Positions 1-9,048 of a DNA stretch of 64,000 nucleotides are shown in pieces. Positions within the stretch are counted from its first letter, which is position 1. Each line of letters begins with the position of its first letter. The translations under genes and the position numbers were made by a program. A model generated the notes under the pieces. The model was not told the origin of the DNA and ran no database searches. It was given only the letters and a program-made list of their open reading frames with translations. This DNA comes from Roseicitreum antarcticum (GTDB lineage Bacteria > Pseudomonadota > Alphaproteobacteria > Rhodobacterales > Rhodobacteraceae): contig NZ_CP061498.1 of NCBI RefSeq assembly GCF_014681765.1, positions 1,426,001 to 1,490,000 on the forward strand, written 5' to 3'.

Positions 1-1
1 G

Positions 2-829
2 ACAGACCCCGCCGATGTGATCGCCGCCCACCGCGCGGGATTGATCGCAGCGGTAAAGCTCTACCCCGCAGGGGCCACCACCAACTCGGCCTCTGGCGTG
101 ACCGATTTCGACCGCGTGCGCGGCGTGCTCGACGCGATGGCCGAGGCCGGCGTGCCACTGTGCACCCATGGCGAGGTGACGGACCCCAGCGTGGACATCT
201 TCGACCGCGAGGCCGTTTTCATCGACCGCGTGCTCGACCCGTTGCGCCGTGCCACGCCGGGCCTGCGGGTCATCATGGAACATATCACCACATCGGATGC
301 CGCCGATTACGTCCGCGCCCATGACACCGATCTGGCCGCGACGATCACCACGCATCACCTGATCATCAACCGCAACCACATCCTGGCGGGGGGGATCCGG
401 CCGCATTACTACTGCCTGCCGGTCGCCAAGCGCGAAACCCACCGGCAGGCGCTGCGCGCGGCGGCAACCTCGGGCGATGCGCGGTTCTTCCTTGGCACCG
501 ACAGCGCACCCCATGCCGATGCGGCCAAGGAAAGCGCCTGCGGCTGCGCGGGCTGCTTTACCGCCACCAACACCTTGCCGATCCTTGCACATGTGTTTGA
601 GGAACGTGACGCCTTGCCCCGGTTGGAAGGCTTCACGTCGCTGCACGGCGCGGCCTTCTACCGCATGGCCCCGAATGACGCGCGCATCACCCTGCGCAAG
701 GGCGACACACCTGCCCGGTTCCCCGCCCGCATCGACACCGGCGCGGGGCCGGTCACGGTGTTCGACCCCGGCTTTCCACTGCATTGGCGCGTCGATGCGA
801 CCGCCAGTGCCGACCCATCCGCGACATAG
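2..829 (+). CDS. pyrC: Dihydroorotase, 3' part (class II PyrC)
   Basis: The 5' end lies outside the window; the reading frame is open from base 2. Dihydroorotase interconverts N-carbamoyl-aspartate and dihydroorotate, the third step of de novo pyrimidine synthesis, in the cytoplasm. The visible 275 residues follow E. coli-type PyrC closely: [11 protein letters not shown], the HGEVTD segment with a metal-ligand His, the IMEHITT segment with a second His, [10 protein letters not shown], and FLGTDSAPH with the catalytic Asp, followed by the typical SACGCAGCF. Only the N-terminal part with the HxH metal motif is missing because of the window edge. The assignment is secure from sequence recall. 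Nothing after its TAG stop suggests an operon with the next gene, which lies 87 bp downstream. Confidence 0.96.
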   Translation, partial: TDPADVIAAHRAGLIAAVKLYPAGATTNSASGVTDFDRVRGVLDAMAEAGVPLCTHGEVTDPSVDIFDREAVFIDRVLDPLRRATPGLRVIMEHITTSDAADYVRAHDTDLAATITTHHLIINRNHILAGGIRPHYYCLPVAKRETHRQALRAAATSGDARFFLGTDSAPHADAAKESACGCAGCFTATNTLPILAHVFEERDALPRLEGFTSLHGAAFYRMAPNDARITLRKGDTPARFPARIDTGAGPVTVFDPGFPLHWRVDATASADPSAT

Positions 830-916
830 CGCGCGGCCCGATGCAGCCCCGTCTGGCACCCTCACCCCGGGCCGGACAAAGGCCCCATTTGTCCGCGCAG
901 CCACAGAGAGGCGAGA

Positions 917-1705
917 ATGCAGCAGTTTGAATACAAGGTCGTGCCCGCCCCCGACAAAGGCACCAAGGTCAAGGGCCTGAAATCTACGGCAGAACGCTAT
1001 GCCCGGTCGGTCAGCGACCTGATGAACCAACTGTCCCAGGACGGCTGGGAATACTGGCGCGCCGAAACCCTGCCGTCCGAGGAACGCAAGGGCCTTACGG
1101 GCTCAATCACGGTGTTCCACAACCTTCTGGTGTTCCGCCGCCCTTCGGCAGAGGTGCTGGCCCAGGCCGCGCAAGGACGGCTGGCGGCACCCGCGCCCAC
1201 GCCGGTCCTGGCCTCTGCGCTCAGCGCGGGCGGCGACGGATGGGGCGTGAAATCAGCCGCCGAGGCCCCTGCCGCCGCCGCACCGCTTAGGCCGTACGCC
1301 CCCGAAGGCCGCGCGCCCAGCCTCTCGGCACAACGCGGCTGGCCCGAAGAGATGCCCCCCGCACCTGCGCTCCACCCGTCGGACGCTGCCGCGCAGTCAG
1401 ACGCTGCCGCACAGTCAGACGCGCAATCAGACGCGCAGGGCTGGGCGTACTACCCTGCCGACGACCAGCACGATGCGGCGCCTCATGCGACGGCCCCCGA
1501 TGACGCCGACCCGGAATATCCGCACAGCGACGCCACCGCCCCCGCCTCCGCCGACCCCGCGCCAGAGCGCGGTGAAGATTTCGAAAACCTGTTCTACACC
1601 GACGGCGATGACGACCGCGATGACGACCGCGTGCGCGACACCCCAGACGACCGTGATGATACCCGCGACGATGCGTCAGATCAGGGCGACAAGGGCCGCC
1701 CCTGA
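917..1705 (+). CDS. DUF4177 domain protein with acidic repeat tail
   Basis: This protein of 262 residues has two parts. Residues 1-80 (MQQFEYKVVPAP, then LMNQLSQDGWEYWRAE and VFHNLLVFRR) match the small DUF4177 fold, whose function is unknown. The remaining 180 residues are low-complexity, rich in Ala, Pro and Asp, with visible short repeats: an 18-bp unit giving DAAAQS twice at 1382-1417, then 12-bp units, and a 12-bp unit giving DDDR around 1609-1632. The tail is strongly acidic and probably disordered. The start is supported by GAGGCGAG just upstream. Homologues with an N-terminal DUF4177 and a variable tail are common in Rhodobacteraceae; no role can be given. Confidence 0.85.
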   Translation: MQQFEYKVVPAPDKGTKVKGLKSTAERYARSVSDLMNQLSQDGWEYWRAETLPSEERKGLTGSITVFHNLLVFRRPSAEVLAQAAQGRLAAPAPTPVLASALSAGGDGWGVKSAAEAPAAAAPLRPYAPEGRAPSLSAQRGWPEEMPPAPALHPSDAAAQSDAAAQSDAQSDAQGWAYYPADDQHDAAPHATAPDDADPEYPHSDATAPASADPAPERGEDFENLFYTDGDDDRDDDRVRDTPDDRDDTRDDASDQGDKGRP

Positions 1706-1842
1706 CGCCCCCCTGACCTCAGCGGTCATCGGTGCCAGGGCGCAATCGCCCGCAGGGCCGGGCCCCAAACCTTGGCCCGCTACGCGCATGGCAGGCGCTG
1801 GCCACTGATCGCGCTTGCATGAAACGGGCAGGTTGCATGTTT

Positions 1843-1909
1843 GTCGGCCCGGGCGGGGAAAAGCGATGCTTTTCCTGATCCGCACCGGGCCGGTCGTGGT
1901 TCAAGGCTC
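1843..1909. repeat. Dispersed intergenic hairpin repeat, copy 1
   Basis: The core is a perfect hairpin, GGAAAAGC-GAT-GCTTTTCC at 1857-1875, followed by TGATCCG. A clearly related segment occurs at 32934-32992, and the similarity extends about 60 bp beyond the hairpin on both sides. It lies between the DUF4177 gene and bolA in non-coding DNA. It could be a REP-like element or the terminator of a transcript from either side. Confidence 0.6.
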
Positions 1910-1952
1910 TGACGGGGACAGTGTCACATCCCCCGAAGGGATCAAAAGCGTG

Positions 1953-2213
1953 TCAAGGCGCACCCACATCCAGCGCCAGCGCGTGGATCCGGCCCACCAG
2001 ATCGGCCCCAAGTGCCGCATGCACCGCCCGGTGCCGCGCAACCCGGGACATCGGGCCAAAAGCCGCTGCCCGGATCATCACATTGAAATGCGTCTGCCCG
2101 CCCTCGCGCCAGCCGCCATGGCCTCGGTGGCTTTCGCTGTCATCCACGACTTCCAGCGCGTCAGGCTGGAAGGCGGCGGTCAGTCGGTCGGATATTTCAT
2201 CGGCAATTCGCAT
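1953..2213 (-). CDS. bolA: BolA family protein
   Basis: A small protein of 86 residues spanning the whole BolA fold. The recognisable core is THFNVMIRAAAFGP followed by SRVARHRAVHAAL, the class II KH-like region whose C-terminal His participates in [2Fe-2S] binding with monothiol glutaredoxin. BolA proteins act in iron homeostasis, iron-sulfur trafficking and morphology control. The gene is divergent from the J-domain protein gene, with a 143-bp shared upstream region; a bolA/J-domain pairing is usual in this group of bacteria. The start is the only ATG that gives the standard length. Confidence 0.9.
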   Translation of the reverse strand: MRIADEISDRLTAAFQPDALEVVDDSESHRGHGGWREGGQTHFNVMIRAAAFGPMSRVARHRAVHAALGADLVGRIHALALDVGAP

Positions 2214-2356
2214 TTTTCTCTGTCAACCCCTTTAGTCATCCGCAAAAACACCTAAACTCTTGCCTCCGAGTCGGAAAGGGCCGGGGCCGAGATAATCGCC
2301 CCCGCGACCCTCCCTTGTCGGATCGGCAACGACGACAGACCAGTGAAAGCAGGCAA

Positions 2357-2992
2357 ATGACACCGAAATCCCCGTTCGATTTTGACATCCGCGCATCGGC
2401 AGACAAGAAGAAACGCGCGCGCGTTCGGCGGGGTATGTCGGGCGCGGTAGAGACCTCGCTCCGGCAATGCGAGCACCCGGGCTGCGAAGAAGCCGGGCAA
2501 TACCGCGCGCCGAAATCCCCCGATATTCTGGACGAATACCTGTGGTTCTGCAAAGACCACGCCCGTGAATACAACCTGAAGTGGAACTTCTTCGCCGGCC
2601 AGACCGAGGCCGAGATGATGGACGAGATGGAGCGTGACCGCGTCTGGGGCCGCGCCACCGCCCCCATGGGCCGCAATGACGAACGCCGCGCCTGGGAACG
2701 GCTGGGCATCAAGGACCCCCATCAGGTGCTGGGCGCGAATGCCACGATGAACCCCGGCAAGGGTACACCGGGGGCGTCCACCCGCCGCCTGCCCCCGACC
2801 GAGCGCAAGGCGTTGGAGATCCTTGAAGCGCGCGACCACTGGTCCCGCCCGGAAATCCGCAAGCAATACAAAAGCCTGGTCAAGGACCTGCACCCCGACC
2901 GCAACAAGGGCAACCGCGCTGATGAAGACCGCCTGCAAGAAGTCGTCTGGGCCTGGGACCAGTTGAAGGAAAGCCGCAACTTCCGCGACTGA
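2357..2992 (+). CDS. J-domain (DnaJ-like) protein
   Basis: A protein of 211 residues with a C-terminal J domain: about residues 150-211 contain the helix II-loop-helix III region with the invariant HPD tripeptide (LHPDRNKG) that stimulates Hsp70 ATPase. The N-terminal region (MTPKSPFDFDIRASADKKKR) and the central Cys-containing segment (CEHPGCEEAGQYRAP, then FCKDHAREYN) resemble the conserved alphaproteobacterial DnaJ-like protein found next to bolA. The two Cys-X(4)-Cys and Cys-X-X-His pairs might bind zinc; that is inference. I chose the ATG preceded by GAAAGCAGG over one 42 bp upstream because the conserved sequence starts there. It probably serves as a DnaK co-chaperone. Confidence 0.88.
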   Translation: MTPKSPFDFDIRASADKKKRARVRRGMSGAVETSLRQCEHPGCEEAGQYRAPKSPDILDEYLWFCKDHAREYNLKWNFFAGQTEAEMMDEMERDRVWGRATAPMGRNDERRAWERLGIKDPHQVLGANATMNPGKGTPGASTRRLPPTERKALEILEARDHWSRPEIRKQYKSLVKDLHPDRNKGNRADEDRLQEVVWAWDQLKESRNFRD

Positions 2993-3163
2993 TCCCCCCG
3001 GCGCGGGGCTGCAAATTCAGTGCAATAGGGGGTTTCCACCCAAGGTCCGCGCAAGGGGCCGCCATTCAGGGGCGCTGGCCGCTGCTGTGGTCCGGGCCAG
3101 ACGGACGCCCCACCAGCCATCCTGCCGGGCCTTCGTGCCGGGGGACCAAAGCCCCCGGGCGGG

Positions 3164-4015
3164 CTACGCAGCCCCTTGCCCCGCGTCCTTCACGCTGCGG
3201 GCGAGGGCGCAGAACGCCTCCAGCCCGATTTCCTCGGCCCGGGCGGTGGGCGCGATACCGACGGCGGTCAGGTGCCCCTCGATATCCGGGGCCACGCCTT
3301 TGAGCGAGGCGCGCAGCATCTTGCGGCGCTGGTTGAACCCCGCCGCAATCACCCGTGTCAGCGTGGCCTGGTCAGCAGGATACAGCGGCGTCGCGCGCCG
3401 CGTGATGTGCACCACGGCTGAAGAGACCTTCGGCGGTGGCGTGAACGCCTCGGGCGGCAGGTGCAGCACCACCCGTGCCTCGGCCCGCCATTGCACCATC
3501 AGCGACAACCGTCCATAGGCCTTCGACCCCGGACGCGCCACGATGCGGTCGGCGACCTCGCGCTGGAACATCAGGGTCAGCGTGTCCCAGAACGGCGGCC
3601 ATTGCGCGGGAGTCAGCCAGCGGATCAGCAATTCGGTGCCGACGTTGTAGGGAAGGTTCGACACGATCTTGATGGGTGGCGTCAGGTGGGCGGTCACATC
3701 GACCGCCAGCGCGTCGCCGCCGATCACCTGCAAACGCCCCGGATAAGCCTCGGCGATCTGGGCCAGCGCGGGCAGGCAGCGGGGGTCTTTCTCTACCGCC
3801 AGCACACGGCGCGCGCCTTCGGCCAGGAGGCCGCGCGTCAGCCCGCCGGGGCCGGGGCCGACCTCCAGCACATCGGCGCCGCGCAGATCGCCCGCCGCCC
3901 GCGCGATCCGCGCTGTCAGGTTCAGGTCCAGCAAGAAGTTCTGCCCCAGCGCCTTCTTGGCGCGCAGATCATGGGTCGCGATCACCTCGCGCAGGGGTGG
4001 CAGATCGTCGATCAC
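3164..4015 (-). CDS. rsmA: 16S rRNA dimethyladenosine transferase (RsmA/KsgA)
   Basis: Dimethylates two adjacent adenosines (A1518 and A1519, E. coli numbering) in helix 45 of 16S rRNA with S-adenosylmethionine during 30S assembly. The 283 residues show the family motifs in order: [27 protein letters not shown] (SAM motif I), the VEKDPRCLP acidic residue, and VSNLPYNVG (the NLPY catalytic motif IV), then the C-terminal [12 protein letters not shown] helix. The start is GTG and overlaps the TGA stop of pdxA as GTGA, so translation is probably coupled. It is the last gene of the lptF-rsmA run; the pdxA-rsmA pair is also conserved in E. coli. Confidence 0.97.
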   Translation of the reverse strand: MIDDLPPLREVIATHDLRAKKALGQNFLLDLNLTARIARAAGDLRGADVLEVGPGPGGLTRGLLAEGARRVLAVEKDPRCLPALAQIAEAYPGRLQVIGGDALAVDVTAHLTPPIKIVSNLPYNVGTELLIRWLTPAQWPPFWDTLTLMFQREVADRIVARPGSKAYGRLSLMVQWRAEARVVLHLPPEAFTPPPKVSSAVVHITRRATPLYPADQATLTRVIAAGFNQRRKMLRASLKGVAPDIEGHLTAVGIAPTARAEEIGLEAFCALARSVKDAGQGAA

Positions 4016-5007
4016 GCGCTAGCCTCCTGCCGGGCGTCAGCCATGCCGCGCGCCATGCGCAGCGCCGCGATCAGGCTGGACGGGTCGGCCATTCCCTGCC
4101 CCGCAATGTCATAGGCCGTGCCATGGTCGGGCGAGGTGCGCACAAAAGGCAGGCCCAGCGTCACATTCACCCCGCCCGCGAAGTCGATCGTCTTGATCGG
4201 GATCAGCGCCTGATCGTGATACATGCAGATCGCCGCGTCATAGCGGGCGCGCGCCGGGGCGTGGAACATCGTGTCGGCGGAATGCGGCCCGCTGATGGTC
4301 ATTCCTTCCGCGCGCAGCGCGTCGAGAACGGGGGAGATCAGGTCAATCTCGGCCCGGCCCATCGCGCCGCCTTCGCCCGCATGGGGGTTCAGGCCCGCCA
4401 CCGCCAGACGCGGTGCGGCAAGGCCAAAATCCCGGATCAGCCCGGCATGGGTGATGCGGATGGTCTGGGCCAGCAGGTCAGGCGTCAGCGCGTCCGCCAC
4501 CCGGTCCAGCGCGATATGGATGGTCACCGGCACCACGCGCAGCGCGTCACAGGCAAGCATCATCACCACCCGTTCAACGCCCGCCAGATGCGCGAGGTAT
4601 TCGGTATGGCCCGGAAAGGCGAACCCCGCGCCATCGTGCAGCGCCTTCTTGTGGATCGGGCAGGTGACGACACCCGCCACCGCGCCCGATTGCGCCAGCG
4701 CCACGGCCCGGTCGATCACCGCGACCACGCCAGCGGCATTGCCCGGCGTGGGCTGCCCGGGCGCAGCAAGATGGGCAAAGGCGTGTGTCAGAACCGGCAG
4801 CGCGTCAGCACTGGCCGCAACGGCCTGCGCCGGGCTGTCTATCAGGGCCGCAGGCGTGCCTGCGGGCAGGTGGCGCGGATCCCCGATCCAGCAAAACGGC
4901 AGCGCGGCGCGCAGGGTATCCCAGGCCTTCACGGCAATTTCCGGCCCGACACCAGACGGGTCACCGCAGCTCATGGCAAGGGGGGGCGCGTCAGTCAATG
5001 GATCCAT
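4012..5007 (-). CDS. pdxA: 4-hydroxythreonine-4-phosphate dehydrogenase
   Basis: Oxidises 4-phosphohydroxy-L-threonine in the DXP-dependent branch of pyridoxal 5'-phosphate synthesis. The 331 residues include the characteristic [22 protein letters not shown], the metal-ligand region [23 protein letters not shown] and [12 protein letters not shown] motifs. Length is standard. It lies 321 bp downstream of surA and overlaps rsmA by four bases. An internal Met 33 bp further in (MSCGDPSG) is an alternative start; I kept the longer one, which allows a short N-terminal extension. Its place between surA and rsmA repeats the E. coli surA-pdxA-rsmA order. Confidence 0.96.
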   Translation of the reverse strand: MDPLTDAPPLAMSCGDPSGVGPEIAVKAWDTLRAALPFCWIGDPRHLPAGTPAALIDSPAQAVAASADALPVLTHAFAHLAAPGQPTPGNAAGVVAVIDRAVALAQSGAVAGVVTCPIHKKALHDGAGFAFPGHTEYLAHLAGVERVVMMLACDALRVVPVTIHIALDRVADALTPDLLAQTIRITHAGLIRDFGLAAPRLAVAGLNPHAGEGGAMGRAEIDLISPVLDALRAEGMTISGPHSADTMFHAPARARYDAAICMYHDQALIPIKTIDFAGGVNVTLGLPFVRTSPDHGTAYDIAGQGMADPSSLIAALRMARGMADARQEASA

Positions 5008-5328
5008 CCCTGCGCCCGGGGCGCGGCAAAGGTTGTTTCAGGCGGGGCTGTCGGGGCTGTCGGGGCTGTCGGGGCTGTCGGGGCCAGGGCAAAAGGACAG
5101 GCTGAGACGGGACAAGGGCGTCGGGGACCGATGCGCCAGACGCCCAAAACCCAAGGGCTGGCAGACTGGCAGCAAACGCATTCAGGGCCAGCACCATGCG
5201 CGGCGGGACATCAGTGCCCAACGTCGTAGCGGCCCCGCCCTGAACCCGCGCCCGGAAAGCCGCAGCGCCAAAAGCCCCATCGCGCGTCAGGCAATGCCCC
5301 CGCGCCGCGCCAACACCACCCGGCCACA
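5008..5328. repeat. surA-pdxA spacer with 9-bp tandem repeat
   Basis: This 321-bp gap inside an otherwise compact operon holds no convincing gene. At 5044-5084 it contains the 9-bp unit GGGGCTGTC four and a half times in perfect tandem. A minus-strand frame is open through it and would read RQP repeats, but it lacks a recognisable product and overlaps surA and pdxA, so I treat it as non-coding. Confidence 0.75.
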
Positions 5329-6618
5329 TCAGGGGCGGCGGATCTCGGCCTCGGCCCGGATCTCCTCCAGGTGGATTTCGGCCAACCGCTCGAACCGCTG
5401 GTTCAGCATGCTGGTCCGCATCTGATCGGCATTGGGAAATTCCTCGCCCCGCATCTCGCGCTGACACAGCATCAGCAGCATCAGCGCCCCGCCCTCGGTC
5501 AGGCTGGTCGAGATTTCGCCCACGTCCAGCTTGGCCAGCTCCATCGCAACGCCCGCAGGCAGATCGGGCAGCAACGCCTCGGACACGTCAAGCTGCGCCT
5601 CGGTCGCATTGGGCACCAGGCCGTACAGGTCGGGACAGTAATTGGCCCCGGCCTGGACCCGGGCGGCTTCGGCCATGGCGGCATCCGACCGGCCACCGGG
5701 GATCAGATAGCGGGCGTATTCCACATGCACCTGCCCCGTGGGAATATTGCGCGAGGTCTCGAAAGCCCGCACCTGAAAGATCGCAATGGCACCCGGAAAG
5801 GTCAGCGGCCCCACCAGCGTACCGGGGCTGGCATTGCGGATGTCATCGCGGATGCGGTCGGGCAGGTTGCTGATCGGCAACCAGTCCAGCCGCCCCCCCT
5901 GATCGCGCGTCCCGGCGACCGAGACCTGCCGCGCGGCAGCCGAGAATTCCTCGAAGCTGCGGATCTCCAGGATCTGCGGCAAGATCTCGGCCACGGCATC
6001 GGCAAATTCGGGGTCGGTGGGCAGGAACAACTCGGCCATCAGGACACGCTGCTCGGCCCGTTGCGCGGGCACGTCCATCGCGCGCTCAACCTCGGTGTCC
6101 AGCACCTCGACCCGGCCGACATAACGCGCCTGCACCAGTTCGCGCCAGGCCAGCCCGGCTGAAACGAAATCGACGAAGGTCTCGCGCGCCACACCGGCCT
6201 GCGAAAGTTCGGCGATGAACTCATCCGTGGTCAGGCTGGCGCGCGCGGCGAACTCGGTCATCCCGTCGGCGATCGCTTCATCCGTCAGGCGGATGCCCGC
6301 GCGAAGCGTGGCGAATTCGCGCAGCCGGTCTTCGGTCAACGCGTCCAGTGCCTGCTCTTCCACATTGCTTGAGGCCAGGTTGATGGCTTCCAGAAACAGT
6401 TTGCGCTGTTCCAGATCATAGCGGGTGATGACCCGGTCATTGACATATAGCACGGGGGAAAACAGGCCCTGTTGCGCCTGAACCGGCACCGCCGCGGCGG
6501 TCAGGACCACCGCTGTCAACGACACAGCACAACCGGTGCGCCGCAGGGACGCCCGCAGGCCGGCAGCGGAAACAGTCCAAAAATCGGTCAAGCGCATGAT
6601 GGATTCCGTTCTTGTCAT
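5329..6618 (-). CDS. surA: Periplasmic peptidyl-prolyl isomerase/chaperone SurA
   Basis: Periplasmic chaperone that escorts outer-membrane beta-barrel proteins to the BAM complex. It has 429 residues, with a signal peptide over roughly residues 1-48 (cleavage after VPVQAQ). The N-terminal domain opens with VLYVNDRVITRYDLEQR, the typical SurA_N motif. One parvulin-like PPIase domain follows around residues 190-310 (QGGRLDWLPISNLP, GPLTFPGAIAIFQV). The C-terminal part returns to the chaperone module. E. coli SurA has two parvulin domains; many alphaproteobacterial forms, like this one, show only one obvious domain. It is directly downstream of lptD, a SurA client, so the operon couples a substrate with its chaperone. 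Confidence 0.93.
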   Translation of the reverse strand: MTRTESIMRLTDFWTVSAAGLRASLRRTGCAVSLTAVVLTAAAVPVQAQQGLFSPVLYVNDRVITRYDLEQRKLFLEAINLASSNVEEQALDALTEDRLREFATLRAGIRLTDEAIADGMTEFAARASLTTDEFIAELSQAGVARETFVDFVSAGLAWRELVQARYVGRVEVLDTEVERAMDVPAQRAEQRVLMAELFLPTDPEFADAVAEILPQILEIRSFEEFSAAARQVSVAGTRDQGGRLDWLPISNLPDRIRDDIRNASPGTLVGPLTFPGAIAIFQVRAFETSRNIPTGQVHVEYARYLIPGGRSDAAMAEAARVQAGANYCPDLYGLVPNATEAQLDVSEALLPDLPAGVAMELAKLDVGEISTSLTEGGALMLLMLCQREMRGEEFPNADQMRTSMLNQRFERLAEIHLEEIRAEAEIRRP

Positions 6619-6774
6619 TCGTCGCCTCGGCCCCTTGGAGGGGCCGCTTGTTTGTGGTCTTTACCACGGGGTCGCGTCAAGTGCCATTGCCAACCGCCAA
6701 CCGCCAACCGCCAGCCCCCGCCACCGGCGTTGCGGATCGCCGCTGCCCATGGCCCCCGGCCCGGCTGCCCCACC
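6619..6774. other. lptD-surA spacer
   Basis: This 156-bp gap carries the surA ribosome-binding site (GAGG, minus strand, next to 6620) and a 7-bp tandem repeat (CCGCCAA-type) near 6690-6712. No terminator was seen, so read-through from lptD is likely. Confidence 0.5.
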
Positions 6775-9048
6775 TTAACCCCGGCACTGCCGCCGCGCAG
6801 GCCCGGCAGTCGCCCCGCCGAAGCCCAGAAGCTCCACGTTCAGCCCAAACTGGGTGGTTGCGGGGGCGTTTACCGTAGGCGCGGCGCGGCGCGACAGGCG
6901 CATGTCGACCAGCAGACATTCGTTGCGGTATTCCAGGCCCAGCGTGGTCGTGGCGGCGCGACGCTGCGCAACGTCATAGCGCCAGTCGATCTTGCCGGTC
7001 CAGAAATCCGAAATCGCATAGGACGCATCCAGCAGCAGTTCCGACGCATCGCGCGCCCGGTCCTCGGCGGGGTTTGAATTGATATTGAGGTAGGACGACG
7101 CAAGCTCCAACCGATCGGTCGCCCATTCGACCCGGGTCTCCATCCGCGACACCGACAGCCCGTCGTCGATAAGCGCACGGTTGCTCAGCGTCAGCCCGCC
7201 TGCGGTCTGCACCTGCACGGATGCCAGCCAGTCCGGACGCCCGCCCGCCAGCGGCGATTGCGCGCTGAATTGGCCCAGATCACGCTCCCGAAACACCCGG
7301 CCCAGCGTCACTGCCGACGACCAGCCGGCCGGGTCATGCCGGGTCCAGGTCAGGCCCAGGTTGATGCGGCGTCCCCGCTCGCGCCCATCAAGCCCGTTGA
7401 AACGGTTAAAGCTGAACAGGTTGCCCTCGTCGAATTCGGGCATCACGCTGTCTTCATTGGGCACGCCAGTGCCACTGTCGCGCGCCCAGATGAATTGCGC
7501 CACGGGTTCCAGCACATGCGACGCACCCGTGCCGCCGCCGCTGCGCATCAGGGGCCAGCGCAGTTCTACCATCGCCTGCGGGGTCACCCGGGTCGCGCTG
7601 TCGCCAAAGGCCGCATCTTGCCGGATACGGTAGTGATCGACGGCGACATCGACGCCCGTGCCCAACAGCACGCCCGCAGGCAAAACCCAGTCGCGCCGCC
7701 ATGTCGCCTGCATGCTCAGCCGTGCCAGATCACGCCCGCCGCGCGTGTCGGTTGCGGCATCCATCACGGGCGTCGACGCGGTACGGCCCAGCGCCAGCGC
7801 CCCGAAACTGACCTGCGCCGCGCCGCCCAGCCCCGGCACGTCAAACCGCCGGTCCCAGGACGCCCGCACCGCGCGCGAGGGCAGCACGTCATTGGAATCG
7901 CCGAGGCGGAGCGAGCGGAAATGCAGCGCCTGCACGCGCATCTGCGCATCACGCCGCACCCGCGACAATGTAAGATCGCTGGTCAGCCGAGTCTCGCCGG
8001 AAAAGTCGTAGCGGTCCAGATACTCTCGGTCGCGCACGGCGGTGATGTCGAAACTCAGACGGAAGTCATTGCGCAGCCCGAAATCGCCCCGCGCATACCC
8101 ATAGCCGCGCCAGTCACCGGGCAACAGCTTGTCCCGGGTCAGCGCGCCGCCGAATTCCAGCATCCCTGCGGCAAAGGCCTGCCGGTAGCGCGCTTCCAGC
8201 GTGTAGCTTTCACGCGACGTAATGGTGGGGGCCAGCGTCAGGTCACGGTCGGGCGCAAGGGCAATGAAATACGGCACCCGCATCCCCACGCCCAGCACGC
8301 TGTCCACCCGCAGTTCGGGGCGCAGAAAGCCGGTACCGCGCTCCAGCGTCGGGTCGGGCATGCGCAGGCGCGGCAGATAGACCAGCGGCACGCCCGCCAG
8401 CCGGAACTGCGCGCCCTCGAAATACAGCTGCCGCGCGTCGCGGTCATGCACGATGCGCGTGGCGCGAATTTCCCAAAGAGGCGTCTCGCCGGTCTCGCAG
8501 ATCCGGCAAGACGAGGCGATGGTATTGTTCAGCTCGGTATAGCGCGCATCCGGCCGCACGACCGAGCCTGCGGCGATCTGCATCTGCTGGTCCAGCACCA
8601 CCCGGGCCGAGTTGATGATGCCGCGCTGCAGATCCGCCGACAGCGCAGCACTATCGGCCACGATCACGGTGCGTGGCCCGTCGGTCAGGGTAATCGGCCC
8701 GGTGATGTCCAGTTGGTCGGCTGCGCGGTCATAGACGATGCGCGTGGCCGAAAGCCGCAGGTCGGTATAGAATACCTCGATATTGCCCTCAGCGACCAGC
8801 GCACCATCGCGGCCCAGCGTCACGCGGTCAGCCACCAGCGTGGCCAGCGACGCCTGCCCCAGGGGCGCTTCTTGCGCCCAAAGCGCGCCATTGCCGCCCA
8901 GGACCCCGCCGAAGCCCCCGCCAAAGCCCCCCGGCACCAACGCCAGCGACAGCCCCGCAACCGCCCCCGTCGTCAACGCCCGCGCCAGCACGCGCCGCAC
9001 GCCCGCAACGGCGCGGCGGCAATCAAGGGCGGGCGCGGGTGCCGGCAT
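6775..9048 (-). CDS. lptD: LPS-assembly outer-membrane protein LptD
   Basis: Outer-membrane beta-barrel that, with LptE, inserts lipopolysaccharide into the outer leaflet. The protein has 757 residues. It starts with an export signal (basic region, then a hydrophobic stretch ending near LWAQEAPLG at about residue 60), followed by an OstA/LptA-like jellyroll (ADRVTLGRDGALVAEGNIEV through TELNNTIASSCRICETGE), then a long barrel region with the conserved LPRLRMPDPTLERGTGF. Cysteines occur in CRICE and in the C-terminal NECLLVD and RRQC, compatible with the inter-domain disulfides known for LptD. The start overlaps the lptG stop by one base (TGATG). A longer frame exists upstream, but the overlap supports the shorter start. 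Confidence 0.95.
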   Translation of the reverse strand: MPAPAPALDCRRAVAGVRRVLARALTTGAVAGLSLALVPGGFGGGFGGVLGGNGALWAQEAPLGQASLATLVADRVTLGRDGALVAEGNIEVFYTDLRLSATRIVYDRAADQLDITGPITLTDGPRTVIVADSAALSADLQRGIINSARVVLDQQMQIAAGSVVRPDARYTELNNTIASSCRICETGETPLWEIRATRIVHDRDARQLYFEGAQFRLAGVPLVYLPRLRMPDPTLERGTGFLRPELRVDSVLGVGMRVPYFIALAPDRDLTLAPTITSRESYTLEARYRQAFAAGMLEFGGALTRDKLLPGDWRGYGYARGDFGLRNDFRLSFDITAVRDREYLDRYDFSGETRLTSDLTLSRVRRDAQMRVQALHFRSLRLGDSNDVLPSRAVRASWDRRFDVPGLGGAAQVSFGALALGRTASTPVMDAATDTRGGRDLARLSMQATWRRDWVLPAGVLLGTGVDVAVDHYRIRQDAAFGDSATRVTPQAMVELRWPLMRSGGGTGASHVLEPVAQFIWARDSGTGVPNEDSVMPEFDEGNLFSFNRFNGLDGRERGRRINLGLTWTRHDPAGWSSAVTLGRVFRERDLGQFSAQSPLAGGRPDWLASVQVQTAGGLTLSNRALIDDGLSVSRMETRVEWATDRLELASSYLNINSNPAEDRARDASELLLDASYAISDFWTGKIDWRYDVAQRRAATTTLGLEYRNECLLVDMRLSRRAAPTVNAPATTQFGLNVELLGFGGATAGPARRQCRG

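Noticed and set aside
4991-5467. 158-codon minus-strand frame with RQP repeats
   Set aside because: It overlaps the 3' end of surA and the 5' end of pdxA, and owes its length to the 9-bp repeat, which has no stop in any phase.
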